Assembly: GCF_965221945.1 (NCBI RefSeq)
Contig: NZ_OZ244925.1
Span: 806,001-870,000 of the forward strand
DNA: 64,000 bases
Source of the DNA: Poriferisodalis sp965221945
GTDB lineage: Bacteria; Actinomycetota; Acidimicrobiia; Acidimicrobiales; Poriferisodalaceae
Direction: 5' to 3'
A model generated the notes under the pieces. That model made no database searches, had not been told where the DNA came from, and saw only the letters and a list, made by a program, of their open reading frames with translations. Position numbers and translations under genes: made by a program. Shown in pieces: positions 17,514 through 26,700 of this stretch; the first letter of the stretch is position 1; every line of letters starts with the position of its first letter.

Positions 17514-18932
17514 TTAGATCACTTCGGCGAGCAACTCGGCTGCGATGAAGGCCAGGTCGAGTGATTGGCGAGCGTTCAGTCGGGGGTCGCACATCGTCTC
17601 GTAGCGGTCGCCCAGCTGGTGCTTGGCGAGGTCGTCGCCGCCGCCGATGCACTCGGTGACTGCGTCTCCGGTGATCTCCAGGTGCACACCGCCCGGCCAC
17701 GTCCCTACCGCGGCGTGGACTGCGAAGTACTCCTGAATCTCGGCCAAGATTGCGTCGAAGTGGCGGGTCTTGACCCCTTCATCGGTTGTGTAGGTGTTGC
17801 CGTGCATCGGATCGCACTGCCACACCACCGGGTGCCCAGCCTGTGTGACCGCCCGCAGGATCGGCCCGAAGGACGCCGAGACGTTGCCGGCGCCCACGCG
17901 GCTGATCAGTGTGAGCCGCCCTGGTATCTGTTTCGGGTTCAGCGCCTCGCACAGCGCGAGCGCTTCGTCGGGTGTCGCGGTCGGTCCCAGCTTCGTCCCG
18001 ATCGGATTGTGCACGCCCCGCAGGAACTCGACATGGGCACCGTCGGGTTCCCGGGTGCGCTCGCCGATCCACAGCATGTGCGCCGAGCAGTCGTACCAGT
18101 CGCCGGTGATGCTGTCAGTGCGGGTCAGTGCCTCTTCGTACCCGAGCAGCAGCGCCTCGTGGCTGGTGTACAGCTCCACTTGCCTCATGGCGCTGTCATC
18201 GGTGTCCAGACCGCACGCGTTCATGAATCGCAACGCGGCATCGATGCCGTTGGCCAGTGTTTCGTAGCGTTGACCCGCTGGACTCGATGCCACGAATTCC
18301 TGGTTCCACGTGTGCACCTGTCGCAGGTCGGCGTAGCCGCCCCGGGTGAATGCACGCAGCAAGTTGAGGGTTGCCGCAGAGGTGTTGTACGCCTGCAGCA
18401 AGCGCGAAGGATCCGGCGTCCGGGACTGGGAGTCGAACGCGATGTCGTTGACGATGTGGCCCCGGAAAATCGGCAGTGTGACGCCGTCGCGGGTCTCGGT
18501 GGGCTTGCTGCGCGGCTTGGCGAACTGACCAGCGATCCGACCCACCTTCACGATCGGCAAGCCAGCGGAGTACTGCATCACGACGGCCATCTGCAAGATG
18601 ACCTTGAGACGGTCGCGAATCTGGTCAGCAGTCGAGAGCTCGAAGGACTCCGCACAATCGCCGGCCTGCAGCACAAAAGCGTTGCCCGTGCTCACCCGTG
18701 CAAGATGCTCGGTGAGTCGCCTTGCCTCGCCGGCGAATACCAGCGGAGGCCGGCGCCTCAGCTCGGCCAGTGATTCGGAGAGCGCTGCAGGATCAGGCCA
18801 CTCGGGCTGCTGGCCTGCCGGCCGCCCGGTCCACGAGCCGGAATGCCACCCCGGTGCGTGCTCAGGCGATCCGTCGGGGCTAGGCGCGCCGGAAGGTGAG
18901 ACTGCGTCGTCAGACAGCGTCGGCGTCGGCAT
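17514..18932 (-). CDS. aroG: Class II 3-deoxy-7-phosphoheptulonate synthase
   Basis: DAHP synthase of the class II (plant/actinobacterial) type, which condenses phosphoenolpyruvate and erythrose 4-phosphate to open the shikimate pathway. The 472-residue product has the family hallmarks FVLQAGDCAESFE, KVGRIAGQFAKPRS, WYDCSAHMLWIGERTR and WQCDPMHGNTY. The start ATG lies inside the end of the sigma factor gene (23-base overlap), so the two are probably co-transcribed. The first ~35 residues are Pro/Ser/Gly-rich and may be disordered. Confidence 0.95.
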   Translation of the reverse strand: MPTPTLSDDAVSPSGAPSPDGSPEHAPGWHSGSWTGRPAGQQPEWPDPAALSESLAELRRRPPLVFAGEARRLTEHLARVSTGNAFVLQAGDCAESFELSTADQIRDRLKVILQMAVVMQYSAGLPIVKVGRIAGQFAKPRSKPTETRDGVTLPIFRGHIVNDIAFDSQSRTPDPSRLLQAYNTSAATLNLLRAFTRGGYADLRQVHTWNQEFVASSPAGQRYETLANGIDAALRFMNACGLDTDDSAMRQVELYTSHEALLLGYEEALTRTDSITGDWYDCSAHMLWIGERTREPDGAHVEFLRGVHNPIGTKLGPTATPDEALALCEALNPKQIPGRLTLISRVGAGNVSASFGPILRAVTQAGHPVVWQCDPMHGNTYTTDEGVKTRHFDAILAEIQEYFAVHAAVGTWPGGVHLEITGDAVTECIGGGDDLAKHQLGDRYETMCDPRLNARQSLDLAFIAAELLAEVI

Positions 18933-19776
18933 CGATGTCTACAAACTCGCCGTCAGCGGCGAGGCTCTGCAGCTCATCGACGGCGCGCTTGACGAGACGG
19001 CGTGCCGCTTCGGCAGTTACGCCGAGCTCCTCGCCGATCTCGCGGTAGCTGCGCTGCTCACCGTCGATGATCCCGTTGCGGCGGGCCACCGCATAGCGGG
19101 CGCGCTTGTCCAGCCGGCCGAGCATGGACATCACCATGCCGCGGCGATCCGATTCGATGGCGAAGTGCTCGGGTCCTGGCGCATCGTCGCCGATGAGGTC
19201 GATGAGCGCGCTGTCGCCGTCGTCGCCGACCGTCTTGTCGAGCGACGTCGGTGTGCTGATCCGCTGCAGCCACGCGTTCTCGTCGTCGAGTGAGTCGCTG
19301 TCGCCTCCGTTGTGGCGCAGCGCAGCTCGCAGTGTGGCGGAACGATCGGACGGCAGCCGGATGAGGCTGCCCTTCTGATCGAGCGCCCGTCCAATCGACT
19401 GGCGGATCCAGAACGTCGCGTAGGTGGAGAACTTGAAGCCACGCCGCCAGTCGAACTTCTCGACTGCGTGCTCGAGGCCGAGGTTGCCCTCCTGGATCAG
19501 GTCGAGCAGTTCCAGCGTCGGAGGCAGCGGATAGCGGCGCGCGATGGACACGACCAAGCGAAGGTTCGCCCGGATGAATCGGTCACGCGCGGCAGCGGCG
19601 GTCTGCACGGCCTTGCGCAGGTCGCGCCGCTCGGCCACGGACAGTTCCTCGTCGCTGTCAAGGCGCGTCCGCGCATCTCGTCCCGCTTCGATTTGCTGGG
19701 AGAGCATGCGCTCGTCCTCTGCAGTGAGAAGTGCAACCGCACCGATCTCGTTCAGGTACTGGCCAACTGAATCCAT
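18910..19776 (-). CDS. RNA polymerase sigma-70 factor (group 2-like)
   Basis: A sigma-70 factor of 288 residues with region 1.2 (SVGQYLNEIG), region 2 (NLRLVVSIARRY, LDLIQEGNLGL, FKFSTYATFWIRQSI), region 3 and region 4 (SYREIGEELGVTAEAARRLV). Lacking the long region 1.1, it looks like an alternative or group 2 primary-like factor. The chosen ATG 19776 has TTGGAG at about 8 bases and begins just before region 1.2; the frame is open to 19956, so a longer form is possible. A hairpin abuts the ribosome site. The end overlaps the DAHP synthase start. Confidence 0.9.
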   Translation of the reverse strand: MDSVGQYLNEIGAVALLTAEDERMLSQQIEAGRDARTRLDSDEELSVAERRDLRKAVQTAAAARDRFIRANLRLVVSIARRYPLPPTLELLDLIQEGNLGLEHAVEKFDWRRGFKFSTYATFWIRQSIGRALDQKGSLIRLPSDRSATLRAALRHNGGDSDSLDDENAWLQRISTPTSLDKTVGDDGDSALIDLIGDDAPGPEHFAIESDRRGMVMSMLGRLDKRARYAVARRNGIIDGEQRSYREIGEELGVTAEAARRLVKRAVDELQSLAADGEFVDIDADADAV

Positions 19777-19788
19777 GACACACGCTCC

Positions 19789-19868
19789 AACCGGCAGGGG
19801 GCAGCCGGTTTCTTCGTCTTCGATTTGCATGCCGCCTAGTGCATGCGACCCGGTGGGGGGCACCGGGT
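19789..19868 (-). promoter_or_regulatory. Two hairpins in the leader of the sigma factor gene
   Basis: AACCGGC (19789-19795) pairs with GCCGGTT (19804-19810), directly next to the Shine-Dalgarno of the sigma gene. A second perfect 8-bp stem (19848-19855 with 19861-19868, five-base G/C loop) lies further upstream. If translation starts at 19776 both are in the 5' leader and could control ribosome access. Confidence 0.45.
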
Positions 19869-20120
19869 ATGTTTTGCCCTCGGCAGGCCAACTCAGCCCG
19901 GACTCAGGCATGACACCGCCGCGGTGGCGGCGCCGTTCTTGGTTGTACGCCCGCATGCGATGCGAGGCCCGAGAACCCGGGCCGTGCAGAACTCTGCTAT
20001 GGGCGGACGTTCAAACGTAACACATGGCGCACAGCGCGCGCAACAAGCGACACGCGAGGCCTGCTCAATGACGCAACGGTGCCTCGGTGCACGCAACCTA
20101 TGTGATGTGGAGCGTGACTC

Positions 20121-20126
20121 TACACT
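20121..20126 (+). promoter_or_regulatory. Putative -10 hexamer, leaderless nadD promoter
   Basis: TACACT followed by exactly six bases and then GTG 20133 fits a leaderless actinobacterial promoter. No ribosome-binding sequence precedes the start codon. Confidence 0.5.
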
Positions 20127-20132
20127 GCGGCG

Positions 20133-20726
20133 GTGCCGCCGCGACAAGGGATCTTCGGGGGCACCTTCGACCCGCCCCATGTCGGACACGTCGCCGCCGC
20201 GATCTGCGCACGGGACCAGTTGGGCACCGACATCGTGCATGTGGTGGTAGCGAACAATCCGTGGCAGAAGTCCGCTGAGCGCTCGGTGACGTCGGCGAAC
20301 CACCGATTGGCCATGGCGCAGCTGGCCTTCGGCGGTCTCGCCGGCATCGAGGTGAGTGCGCTCGAGATTGAGCGCGGCGGCCCGACCTACACGATCGACA
20401 CCGTGATCGCGCTCGAGCGTCTCGGTATTGAGACCGTGCTCATCGTGGGCCCCGCCGCTGCGAGCGGCTTGCCGACCTGGCACCGAGTCTCGGAGCTATC
20501 TGAGCGCGTGAGGCTCGCGGTGGTGCAGCCGCGGAGCGAGCCACCCGCTCATGTCGAGGGCTGGCGCACCGAGACGGTGTTCATGGATCCCGTCGAGGCG
20601 TCGGCCACATTGGTGCGCGATCTGCTCGTCCATCGCACTCGATCGGAGGCGACGCCCGAGGTCACCCGGCTCGTGCCGCCCGCCGTAATGAGTTACATCA
20701 CCCGGCACAGCCTCTATTCTCCGTGA
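20133..20726 (+). CDS. nadD: Nicotinate-nucleotide adenylyltransferase
   Basis: NadD joins ATP and nicotinate mononucleotide to give deamido-NAD in NAD synthesis. The 197-residue protein opens with the nucleotidyltransferase signature GIFGGTFDPPHVGH and carries NPWQK and GGPTYTIDT, typical of the family. The ISTSLVR-like C-terminal motif of classical NadD is here ASATLVRDLL. It starts at GTG 20133 behind a leaderless-type promoter and overlaps the next gene by four bases, the common nadD-rsfS arrangement. Confidence 0.94.
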   Translation: MPPRQGIFGGTFDPPHVGHVAAAICARDQLGTDIVHVVVANNPWQKSAERSVTSANHRLAMAQLAFGGLAGIEVSALEIERGGPTYTIDTVIALERLGIETVLIVGPAAASGLPTWHRVSELSERVRLAVVQPRSEPPAHVEGWRTETVFMDPVEASATLVRDLLVHRTRSEATPEVTRLVPPAVMSYITRHSLYSP

Positions 20727-21148
20727 ACGTGGCATCGGTTCCGCAGGCGTCCCCGGCTTCTACTGGGGTCCACGCCGTCGGGCCGGTCCCAAGCAGCGCC
20801 GCCCCGACTGTCCCGCCGCTTGTCCGGGCTGCCGTGGATGGAGCGTCCGAGATGTCGACCGAGCGCATCGTGGTGCTCGATGTGGGTGACGTGCTGGCCA
20901 TCACCGATTGGTTCGTCATTGCGAGCGCGCCCAATGTGCGCCGGGTGCGGCGCATAGCCGAGCTGATGGAACAACACGTCAAGGCCGCTGGTGGCGAAGG
21001 TCCGATCCGTACTGAGGGGCTGGACGAGGCCCAGTGGGTCCTGCTCGATTTTGGCGAGTTCGTGGCACACGTTTTTCACGAACCGACCCGGGAGTACTAC
21101 GACCTTGAGCGACTGTGGTCGCATGTGCCTCGTCACGACTTCGCCTGA
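20723..21148 (+). CDS. rsfS: Ribosomal silencing factor RsfS
   Basis: RsfS (Iojap family) binds L14 on the 50S subunit and blocks subunit joining in starvation. The 141-residue product has the core IVVLDVGDVLAITDWFVIAS and the C-terminal REYYDLERLW. About 30 extra residues (Pro/Ala/Ser-rich) precede the domain, so a start downstream of GTG 20723 is possible, although GTG 20723 gives a neat four-base overlap with nadD. Confidence 0.93.
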   Translation: MNVASVPQASPASTGVHAVGPVPSSAAPTVPPLVRAAVDGASEMSTERIVVLDVGDVLAITDWFVIASAPNVRRVRRIAELMEQHVKAAGGEGPIRTEGLDEAQWVLLDFGEFVAHVFHEPTREYYDLERLWSHVPRHDFA

Positions 21149-21198
21149 GCCGCTGGCACCGCGTCGTAGCTGCGATCAGGCCGATCAGAGAACGCAGA

Positions 21199-22407
21199 TC
21201 AGGGAACCATTTCGGCGGAGCCCGCTCGGGCAAGCGCGATCCAGGTGCGTCCGGGTGTGAGCGCCACGATGAGGGCGTTGTCGGAACGGAACACCGTGAC
21301 GTCGAGCTCGGACAGCCGCTCCCAAGTGCCCTGCACCACCTGGCCATCGCTGAATATCCACGCCTCGCCGGTGCCGGTCAGCACGGGCTCAGGTGTCGCC
21401 GGATTCGCCGGGCTCTGGCGATACCGCACGAATTGCACGATGACGTTCTCAGGCGCGACCCACACGCCGTCGAAGTCCGTGTGCTCCTTGCCATTCTGGG
21501 TGCGAGCCCATCCTCCCAGCGCTGTGTCCCATCGGTACGACGCTTCGATCTGCCCGAAGTCGACATCGACGCCGCTGACCGCGGTGGCTCGCTGCAGCGC
21601 GTCACCTTCGGCGCGGAAGCGGAGGTACGTCGGTGGCGTCCTGCCCTCGGCGGTGCCCGCAGCGTAAATCCGGGCCGTGTCGGTAATCAGATTGTGCGGT
21701 GCCCTCTTGGCAGGAGAGCGCTCGAAGACTCCCCTGGCAAGCGATCCGCCGTCAGTGATATTGACAGCGTCGACGCTCCGAAGTGCTCGCGAGGTGTACG
21801 CATTGGCGCCCGAGTTCACGAAGATGGGTCGGTTGAGATTCGACAGCAGAGCGAAATCACCCGTGCGAGCCGACCGAACGGGGCCAACCAGATCAGCATC
21901 GTTGGAATGAAAGATCGCCGCGAACCGCGTGAGGCGAGCTTCGACGATTTCCTCATAGACGACATCGGCTTGGTTGATGCCCCACTGAGGCAGGGCACGG
22001 GGGTGGTTGTCGATCTTCACGACGGCGGCCGGCCGCACGATCTCGTTCGCCGTCGGCAATCCGGTGAACGGGGCGGTGTAGAGGGGACTTGTGGTCGTGG
22101 TGGCCTCGGATTGAGTGGGAACCACGGACGTCGTCGTAGTTGTCGGAACCGGGCTGGACGCAACAACAACGGTGGACTGGGTCTGGACCGTGGCTGGTGG
22201 TTGCGATGTCGCAGGTTCGGTGGCAATTGTCGCGGGAACAGTCACGCTCTGGCATGCAGTGAGGATGAGCAGCGGCAGCATCCAAGGCAGCCAAACTCCT
22301 GCCGGGTGGCACCGCCGAGCCGCGCCCATAGGGCGTTCGGCGAATAGTTCGCGGAGACGCTCCAAAGTCCTGCTCCTTGACATGTGCAGCCGAGCCACCG
22401 CGGTCAC
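21199..22407 (-). CDS. DUF3048 domain lipoprotein
   Basis: A 402-residue (longest form) secreted lipoprotein of the DUF3048 (YerB-like) family, whose function is unknown. A lipobox LLILTAC places the mature protein on the outer face of the membrane. A Thr/Ser/Val-rich linker (about 55-105) leads into the DUF3048 core, with PAAVVKIDNHPRALPQWG and VYEEIVEARLTRFAAIFHS. The start is uncertain: GTG 22407, ATG 22383 or an ATG closer to the signal sequence. It converges on rsfS and diverges from galE. Confidence 0.85.
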   Translation of the reverse strand: MTAVARLHMSRSRTLERLRELFAERPMGAARRCHPAGVWLPWMLPLLILTACQSVTVPATIATEPATSQPPATVQTQSTVVVASSPVPTTTTTSVVPTQSEATTTTSPLYTAPFTGLPTANEIVRPAAVVKIDNHPRALPQWGINQADVVYEEIVEARLTRFAAIFHSNDADLVGPVRSARTGDFALLSNLNRPIFVNSGANAYTSRALRSVDAVNITDGGSLARGVFERSPAKRAPHNLITDTARIYAAGTAEGRTPPTYLRFRAEGDALQRATAVSGVDVDFGQIEASYRWDTALGGWARTQNGKEHTDFDGVWVAPENVIVQFVRYRQSPANPATPEPVLTGTGEAWIFSDGQVVQGTWERLSELDVTVFRSDNALIVALTPGRTWIALARAGSAEMVP

Positions 22408-22471
22408 CTAGCCAGTCGCACACAATACCGGGTGGCATTGTGCGCTCGGTGTCATGTGAACCATCCAGAAA

Positions 22472-22500
22472 CCGCTACCGAGGGCCCCGCTACCGAGGGC
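22472..22500. repeat. 15-bp tandem repeat upstream of galE
   Basis: CCGCTACCGAGGGC occurs at 22472-22485 and 22487-22500 (period 15). It lies in the 277-base gene-free gap 22408-22684 between DUF3048 and galE. The same gap holds the small inverted repeat GAGG-TATAG-CCTC (22503-22515) and a -10-like TAGAAT near 22540, so it probably carries promoters for both divergent genes. Confidence 0.6.
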
Positions 22501-22684
22501 GAGAGGTATAGCCTCGCTGGGCTAGCTCCGGCCGCCCCAGTAGAATGCGAGTTCGAAGCGCGGGCGTGACGACGATGTCGACGACGCGTACGAACGCCTC
22601 CATGATGCGATCCAGCCCGAGGAAACCGTCGTTGTCCGTACAAACTGTTCGGGCGTCACGCCATGCGATCGACATCGTCGCCCG

Positions 22685-23692
22685 ATGACGACACTGGTGA
22701 CCGGCGGCGCCGGCTACGTAGGCAGCCATACCGTCGCAGCGCTGCACGCCGCTGGCAGGGACGCGGTGATTCTCGACGACTTCTCGAATGCCCAACGCGG
22801 TGTCGTAGTGGCGCTCCGCAGGTTGACCGGGAGGCGGCTCGAATTCGTCGATGGAGATGCCGCTGATCGCTTGACGGTTCGGCGGATCTTTGATGCCTAT
22901 GACATCGATTCCATCATTCACTTCGCGGCACTGAAGAGCGTTCCCGAGTCGGTTTCGGAACCGCTGCGGTATTACAGGAAGAACCTCGACTCGACACTGA
23001 CGCTCATTGAGCTGGCGACAGAGCGTGGAGTTTCACGCTTCGTATTCAGCTCCTCCGCAGTTGTGTACGGCTCAGCTGAGGAATTGCCCATCACCGAAGA
23101 AATGCCGGTGGTTCCCGAGAGTCCTTACGGCGCCACGAAACTCATCTGCGAGCGCATCCTCGCTGACGCCGCAGCCGTCTCGCAAGTGCGGACAGTGCTC
23201 CTGCGGTACTTCAATCCTGTCGGGGCACATCCCTCCGGGCTTATTGGTGAGAATCCGCTCGGCGAAGCACAAAACCTGGTGCCAGTCGTCATGCAAGTAG
23301 CTCTGGGCACACGTTCCAGACTGGAGATCTACGGCGACGACTACGACACCCCCGATGGCACTCCCATCCGCGACTATGTGCACGTCATGGACCTCGCCGA
23401 GGGCCATGTCGCCGCCCTCAATGCCGACCTCGGTAACCACAGCAGCCGGGTGTTCAACCTCGGAACTGGCGTCGGTACGTCGGTAAACGAGGTCGTTCGG
23501 GCGGCGTCGGAGATCACTCAGCGGGAGATTCCGTTCGACGTTGTGGCGCGCCGGCCCGGCGATCTTGCAGAGTCTTGGGCGGACTGCAGTCGAGCTGCCG
23601 CAGAGCTCGGATGGAGTGCCCAGCGGGACCTCAGGCTCATGCTGGCGGACCATTGGCGATTCCTCTGCAGACACGCGCAAGGGCTGTCGTAA
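22685..23692 (+). CDS. galE: UDP-glucose 4-epimerase
   Basis: Extended short-chain dehydrogenase that interconverts UDP-glucose and UDP-galactose. The 335-residue protein has the NAD-binding motif TGGAGYVGSH near the start, catalytic Tyr148-x3-Lys152 in YGATK, and GalE signatures FNPVGAHPSG and GTPIRDYVHVMDLA. It opens the polysaccharide gene cluster and probably supplies UDP-galactose or a related sugar to the glycosyltransferases downstream. It ends 11 bases from the stop of the convergent giant glycosyltransferase. Confidence 0.92.
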   Translation: MTTLVTGGAGYVGSHTVAALHAAGRDAVILDDFSNAQRGVVVALRRLTGRRLEFVDGDAADRLTVRRIFDAYDIDSIIHFAALKSVPESVSEPLRYYRKNLDSTLTLIELATERGVSRFVFSSSAVVYGSAEELPITEEMPVVPESPYGATKLICERILADAAAVSQVRTVLLRYFNPVGAHPSGLIGENPLGEAQNLVPVVMQVALGTRSRLEIYGDDYDTPDGTPIRDYVHVMDLAEGHVAALNADLGNHSSRVFNLGTGVGTSVNEVVRAASEITQREIPFDVVARRPGDLAESWADCSRAAAELGWSAQRDLRLMLADHWRFLCRHAQGLS

Positions 23693-23703
23693 GGGGCGCG
23701 AGG

Positions 23704-26700
23704 TCAGTCTCGCGGCGATTCGTCTCCGGCCAGCAGTGGGTCACGCGGCTCAGGGAAGAACCCGGCGAAGGCGAGGTCGCACCCTTCGCGGACTTCATGG
23801 GCTTGTTCTTCGAAGTACGCGTCGTTGACTCCCCACGTGTGCGCATCGCCGTGCCGCACCAACACATAGCCCTTGCCATGAGTGCGGTAGAGGCGACGTC
23901 CGCTGGCAACGACATCTTCGATCAAGGCCTTGTCGACCCCAGACGGGATTTCCTGCCAGCCAAGGATGGAGTCGAGGTCGTTACGGGAGATGATCATCGC
24001 GCCGCCGGCCAAGCTGAGTTCGGAGCTAAGCCGTTCGGCGCCGCCTCGAAAGCGGTGGATCGTGCGGTTGCTGCGTTCCAGATAGACGTACTCGGCCGCC
24101 TTCCCGACGAGGCATGCCCGTGAGTATTCGTGGGCGAGCACGAGATCCCACACATGTTCGGAACCGTAGAAGTCATCGTCGTCGAATTTGGTGAGCAAGG
24201 TGCCCGACGAAGCCTCTACGGCCGCATTCAGCACGGCGCCGAGCGGTGCGGAAGCGGGCACTGGAACGACCTTGCTGGCGATGGGCAGTCGCCGTTGAAG
24301 GCCATCAATCTCAGCATGGTCGAAGCCATCGCCATGCAGGGCCAACACCAATTCGATGTGTGGGTAACTCTGTATCGCCACACTCTTGATGGCAGATTCG
24401 ACCAGCGCTGGACGGCAGGTCGCCAGCAGAACTGAGACCAGAGGCGGCGCGGGTGCCTCGAGGTCAGCGACAGCGAACACTTGGCGGGCTCGAACTCGAA
24501 GCGAATGGTTCCGCAACGCCTCGCGTCGCATGGCCACACTGAGCGATTCCCTCTCCTGTTCGCTTGACATTGGGATCTTGGGGTCCCTCATCAACGTGTA
24601 GAGATCGGGCCCGAGCAGTGTTCGGAGATTCGGATCCTCGTCGATGACGTGAACTACGACGCCGCTTGCAGCGAGCGCGGCAAGCGACGCGGCTCGCCGT
24701 GGAGTGCTCTCGTGATAAAGCCCGATGTCGACCACATGGTGAAATCGGCGGCAGGCCAAGATCTTGTCCGGATTTGTCGTCTTGCGGATTTCCAATTCTT
24801 CGGGCAGGAGCGCAACAGGACCAAGGGCCGCCGGCATACGACGGCACTCCAAAGACCAATTCTTAGGATTCACCTGCTCGGCGTCGAAAGCGGGCACCCG
24901 TGCAGTGGGATCGAGGTCGGCAACCTTGATGATGCGAACTGAAGCGCCGTCAGTCTCGAAAGGCGCGCCAGAGGTGTCGTCGATCAGTACGGCCCGTGTC
25001 GCGTGTCCAAGTTCGTCATCGACCCGACTCGAAGCCTCGAAGATCTCGCTCGCCGTTGTTCCGCGCGCCACAAGATGGGGTCCGAGGCGATAGGTCGCTG
25101 GTTGGATTCCCAAGGTTGACGGACCAAGGGATTGGCGTGTCCACCTGTGGGCCCGGCGGGTCTTCCACATGGTTCGTCTGGAGGCGCGCTTGGCCCAGCT
25201 TTGGGCGCGCAGGGTCTTCCACATGGTTCGTCTGGAGGCGCGCTTGGCCCAGCTTTGGGCGCGCAGGGTCTTCCACATGGTTCGTCTGGAGGCGCGCTTG
25301 GCCCAGCTTTGGGCGCGCAGGGTCTTCCACATGGTTCGTCTGGAGGCGCGCTTGGCCCAGCTTTGGGCGCGCAGGGTCTTCCACATGGTTCGTCTGGAGG
25401 CGCGCTTGGCCCAGCTTTGGGCGCGCAGGGTCTTCCACATGGTTCGTCTGGAGGCGCGCTTGGCCCAGCTTTGGGCGCGCAGGGTCTTCCACATCAGCCA
25501 TCGTGCGGCTCGCCGGTGCTTCCAGGCGATCCAACGCAATCGCCACGCAAGTGCCGCCCCGACCCAGGCTCCGACGGCGCGGACGAAGTGTGTCGCTTCT
25601 TCACGACTCCGAATCTGGGCCGCTTGCCGCGAGAAGCGTCGGGACATGTCGCGAATCTTCTGGATTCGTTCAGCAGCGGGAGGCCGTGCGGCCTGCCTCA
25701 CGGCATGTGTCCGGCGACGATCAGCCCGCGCAGCGGAATCTGCCGCCTTTGCTGCCTTCCGCTCTTCCCGTCGAGGCAGCGTCGGCACAGACTTCCGCGC
25801 TGGTCGCGCAGGCCGCTCGGCACCCTCAGGCGGAGGCGGCTGGCTCTTCGGTTGATTCTTCGGTGCCTCGCACGAGGCATCCGCCACAACGTGCTCCAGC
25901 GGCTTTCCCGTGCGCACGACCCGATGCACAAGGCGAGCTCGAGTGAGCGAGATCCTGTTGCCATCCGCCAAGTCCAGCGAGGTCTGCGCGGTTGATTTGA
26001 GCGTTCGACTCAGCCGCGCCAGGTCGTCCTTGGCCAATTCTGCGCCTGCAGGCACCGTGATATGGAACGCCGCTGCCGGCAGTTCCTCGGCTGCCGCGCC
26101 ATCAGGCCCGAACTGCACGCGCGCATCTCCGCCAAGGAGCCGCCGGAGGCGCTCATACTCCGGGTCGTTGCCGGCGCGGCTGTGCGGAGACTCGTTGATC
26201 CAGACAACAAGGTCGTGCAGGGTGCTGCCCAGAATGCGCTCGACCGTGTCGAGCAGTGTCTCGGGATCAGCGCTGCCGGGAGTCACGGTCACCACGTACT
26301 GCGGCACCGAGAAGCTTCGGCCCGGCTTCGCCTGCCTGAAGCCGTGGTGCGCGATGAGCTGAGAGATCTTGGCCCGTTGGAGCTCGAGGCTGGCCTTCTC
26401 GTTGCTGCTCGGCGCCGCCCCCGGCCCTTGATGCCAGCACATCGCGCTGCGCGCCGGGACGAGTACGCCGCCGCGTGTAAAGGCTCGGTATCCGAATTCA
26501 GTGTCCTCGCAACCCCACTGGGTGAACGATTCGTCGTAGCCGCCCACAAGTTCGAAGAATGATCGGGAAACACCAAGATTCCCACCAGTTACGACACGAA
26601 AAAGATCGTCGGCGTCGGAGGTGAGCTCATTGGTACGCACCATGTGGAACTCGATCCATTCCGGTCTGTCGACTGCGCGGCCTTCGAACAGGTCGGACAG

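Noticed and set aside
17565..18773. 402-codon plus-strand frame opposite DAHP synthase
   Set aside because: Shadow of the conserved class II DAHP synthase on the other strand.
21115..22347. 410-codon plus-strand frame opposite the DUF3048 gene
   Set aside because: Arg/Gly-rich shadow; the minus frame has a lipobox and family motifs.
25158..25494. Possible CRISPR array
   Set aside because: The units are adjacent with no spacers and encode a protein repeat.
24996..25995. Several long plus-strand frames across the repeat array (for example 24996-25946 and 25132-25995)
   Set aside because: The 54-bp unit has no stop in any frame, so all frames stay open. Only the minus-strand frame joins two recognisable glycosyltransferase domains.
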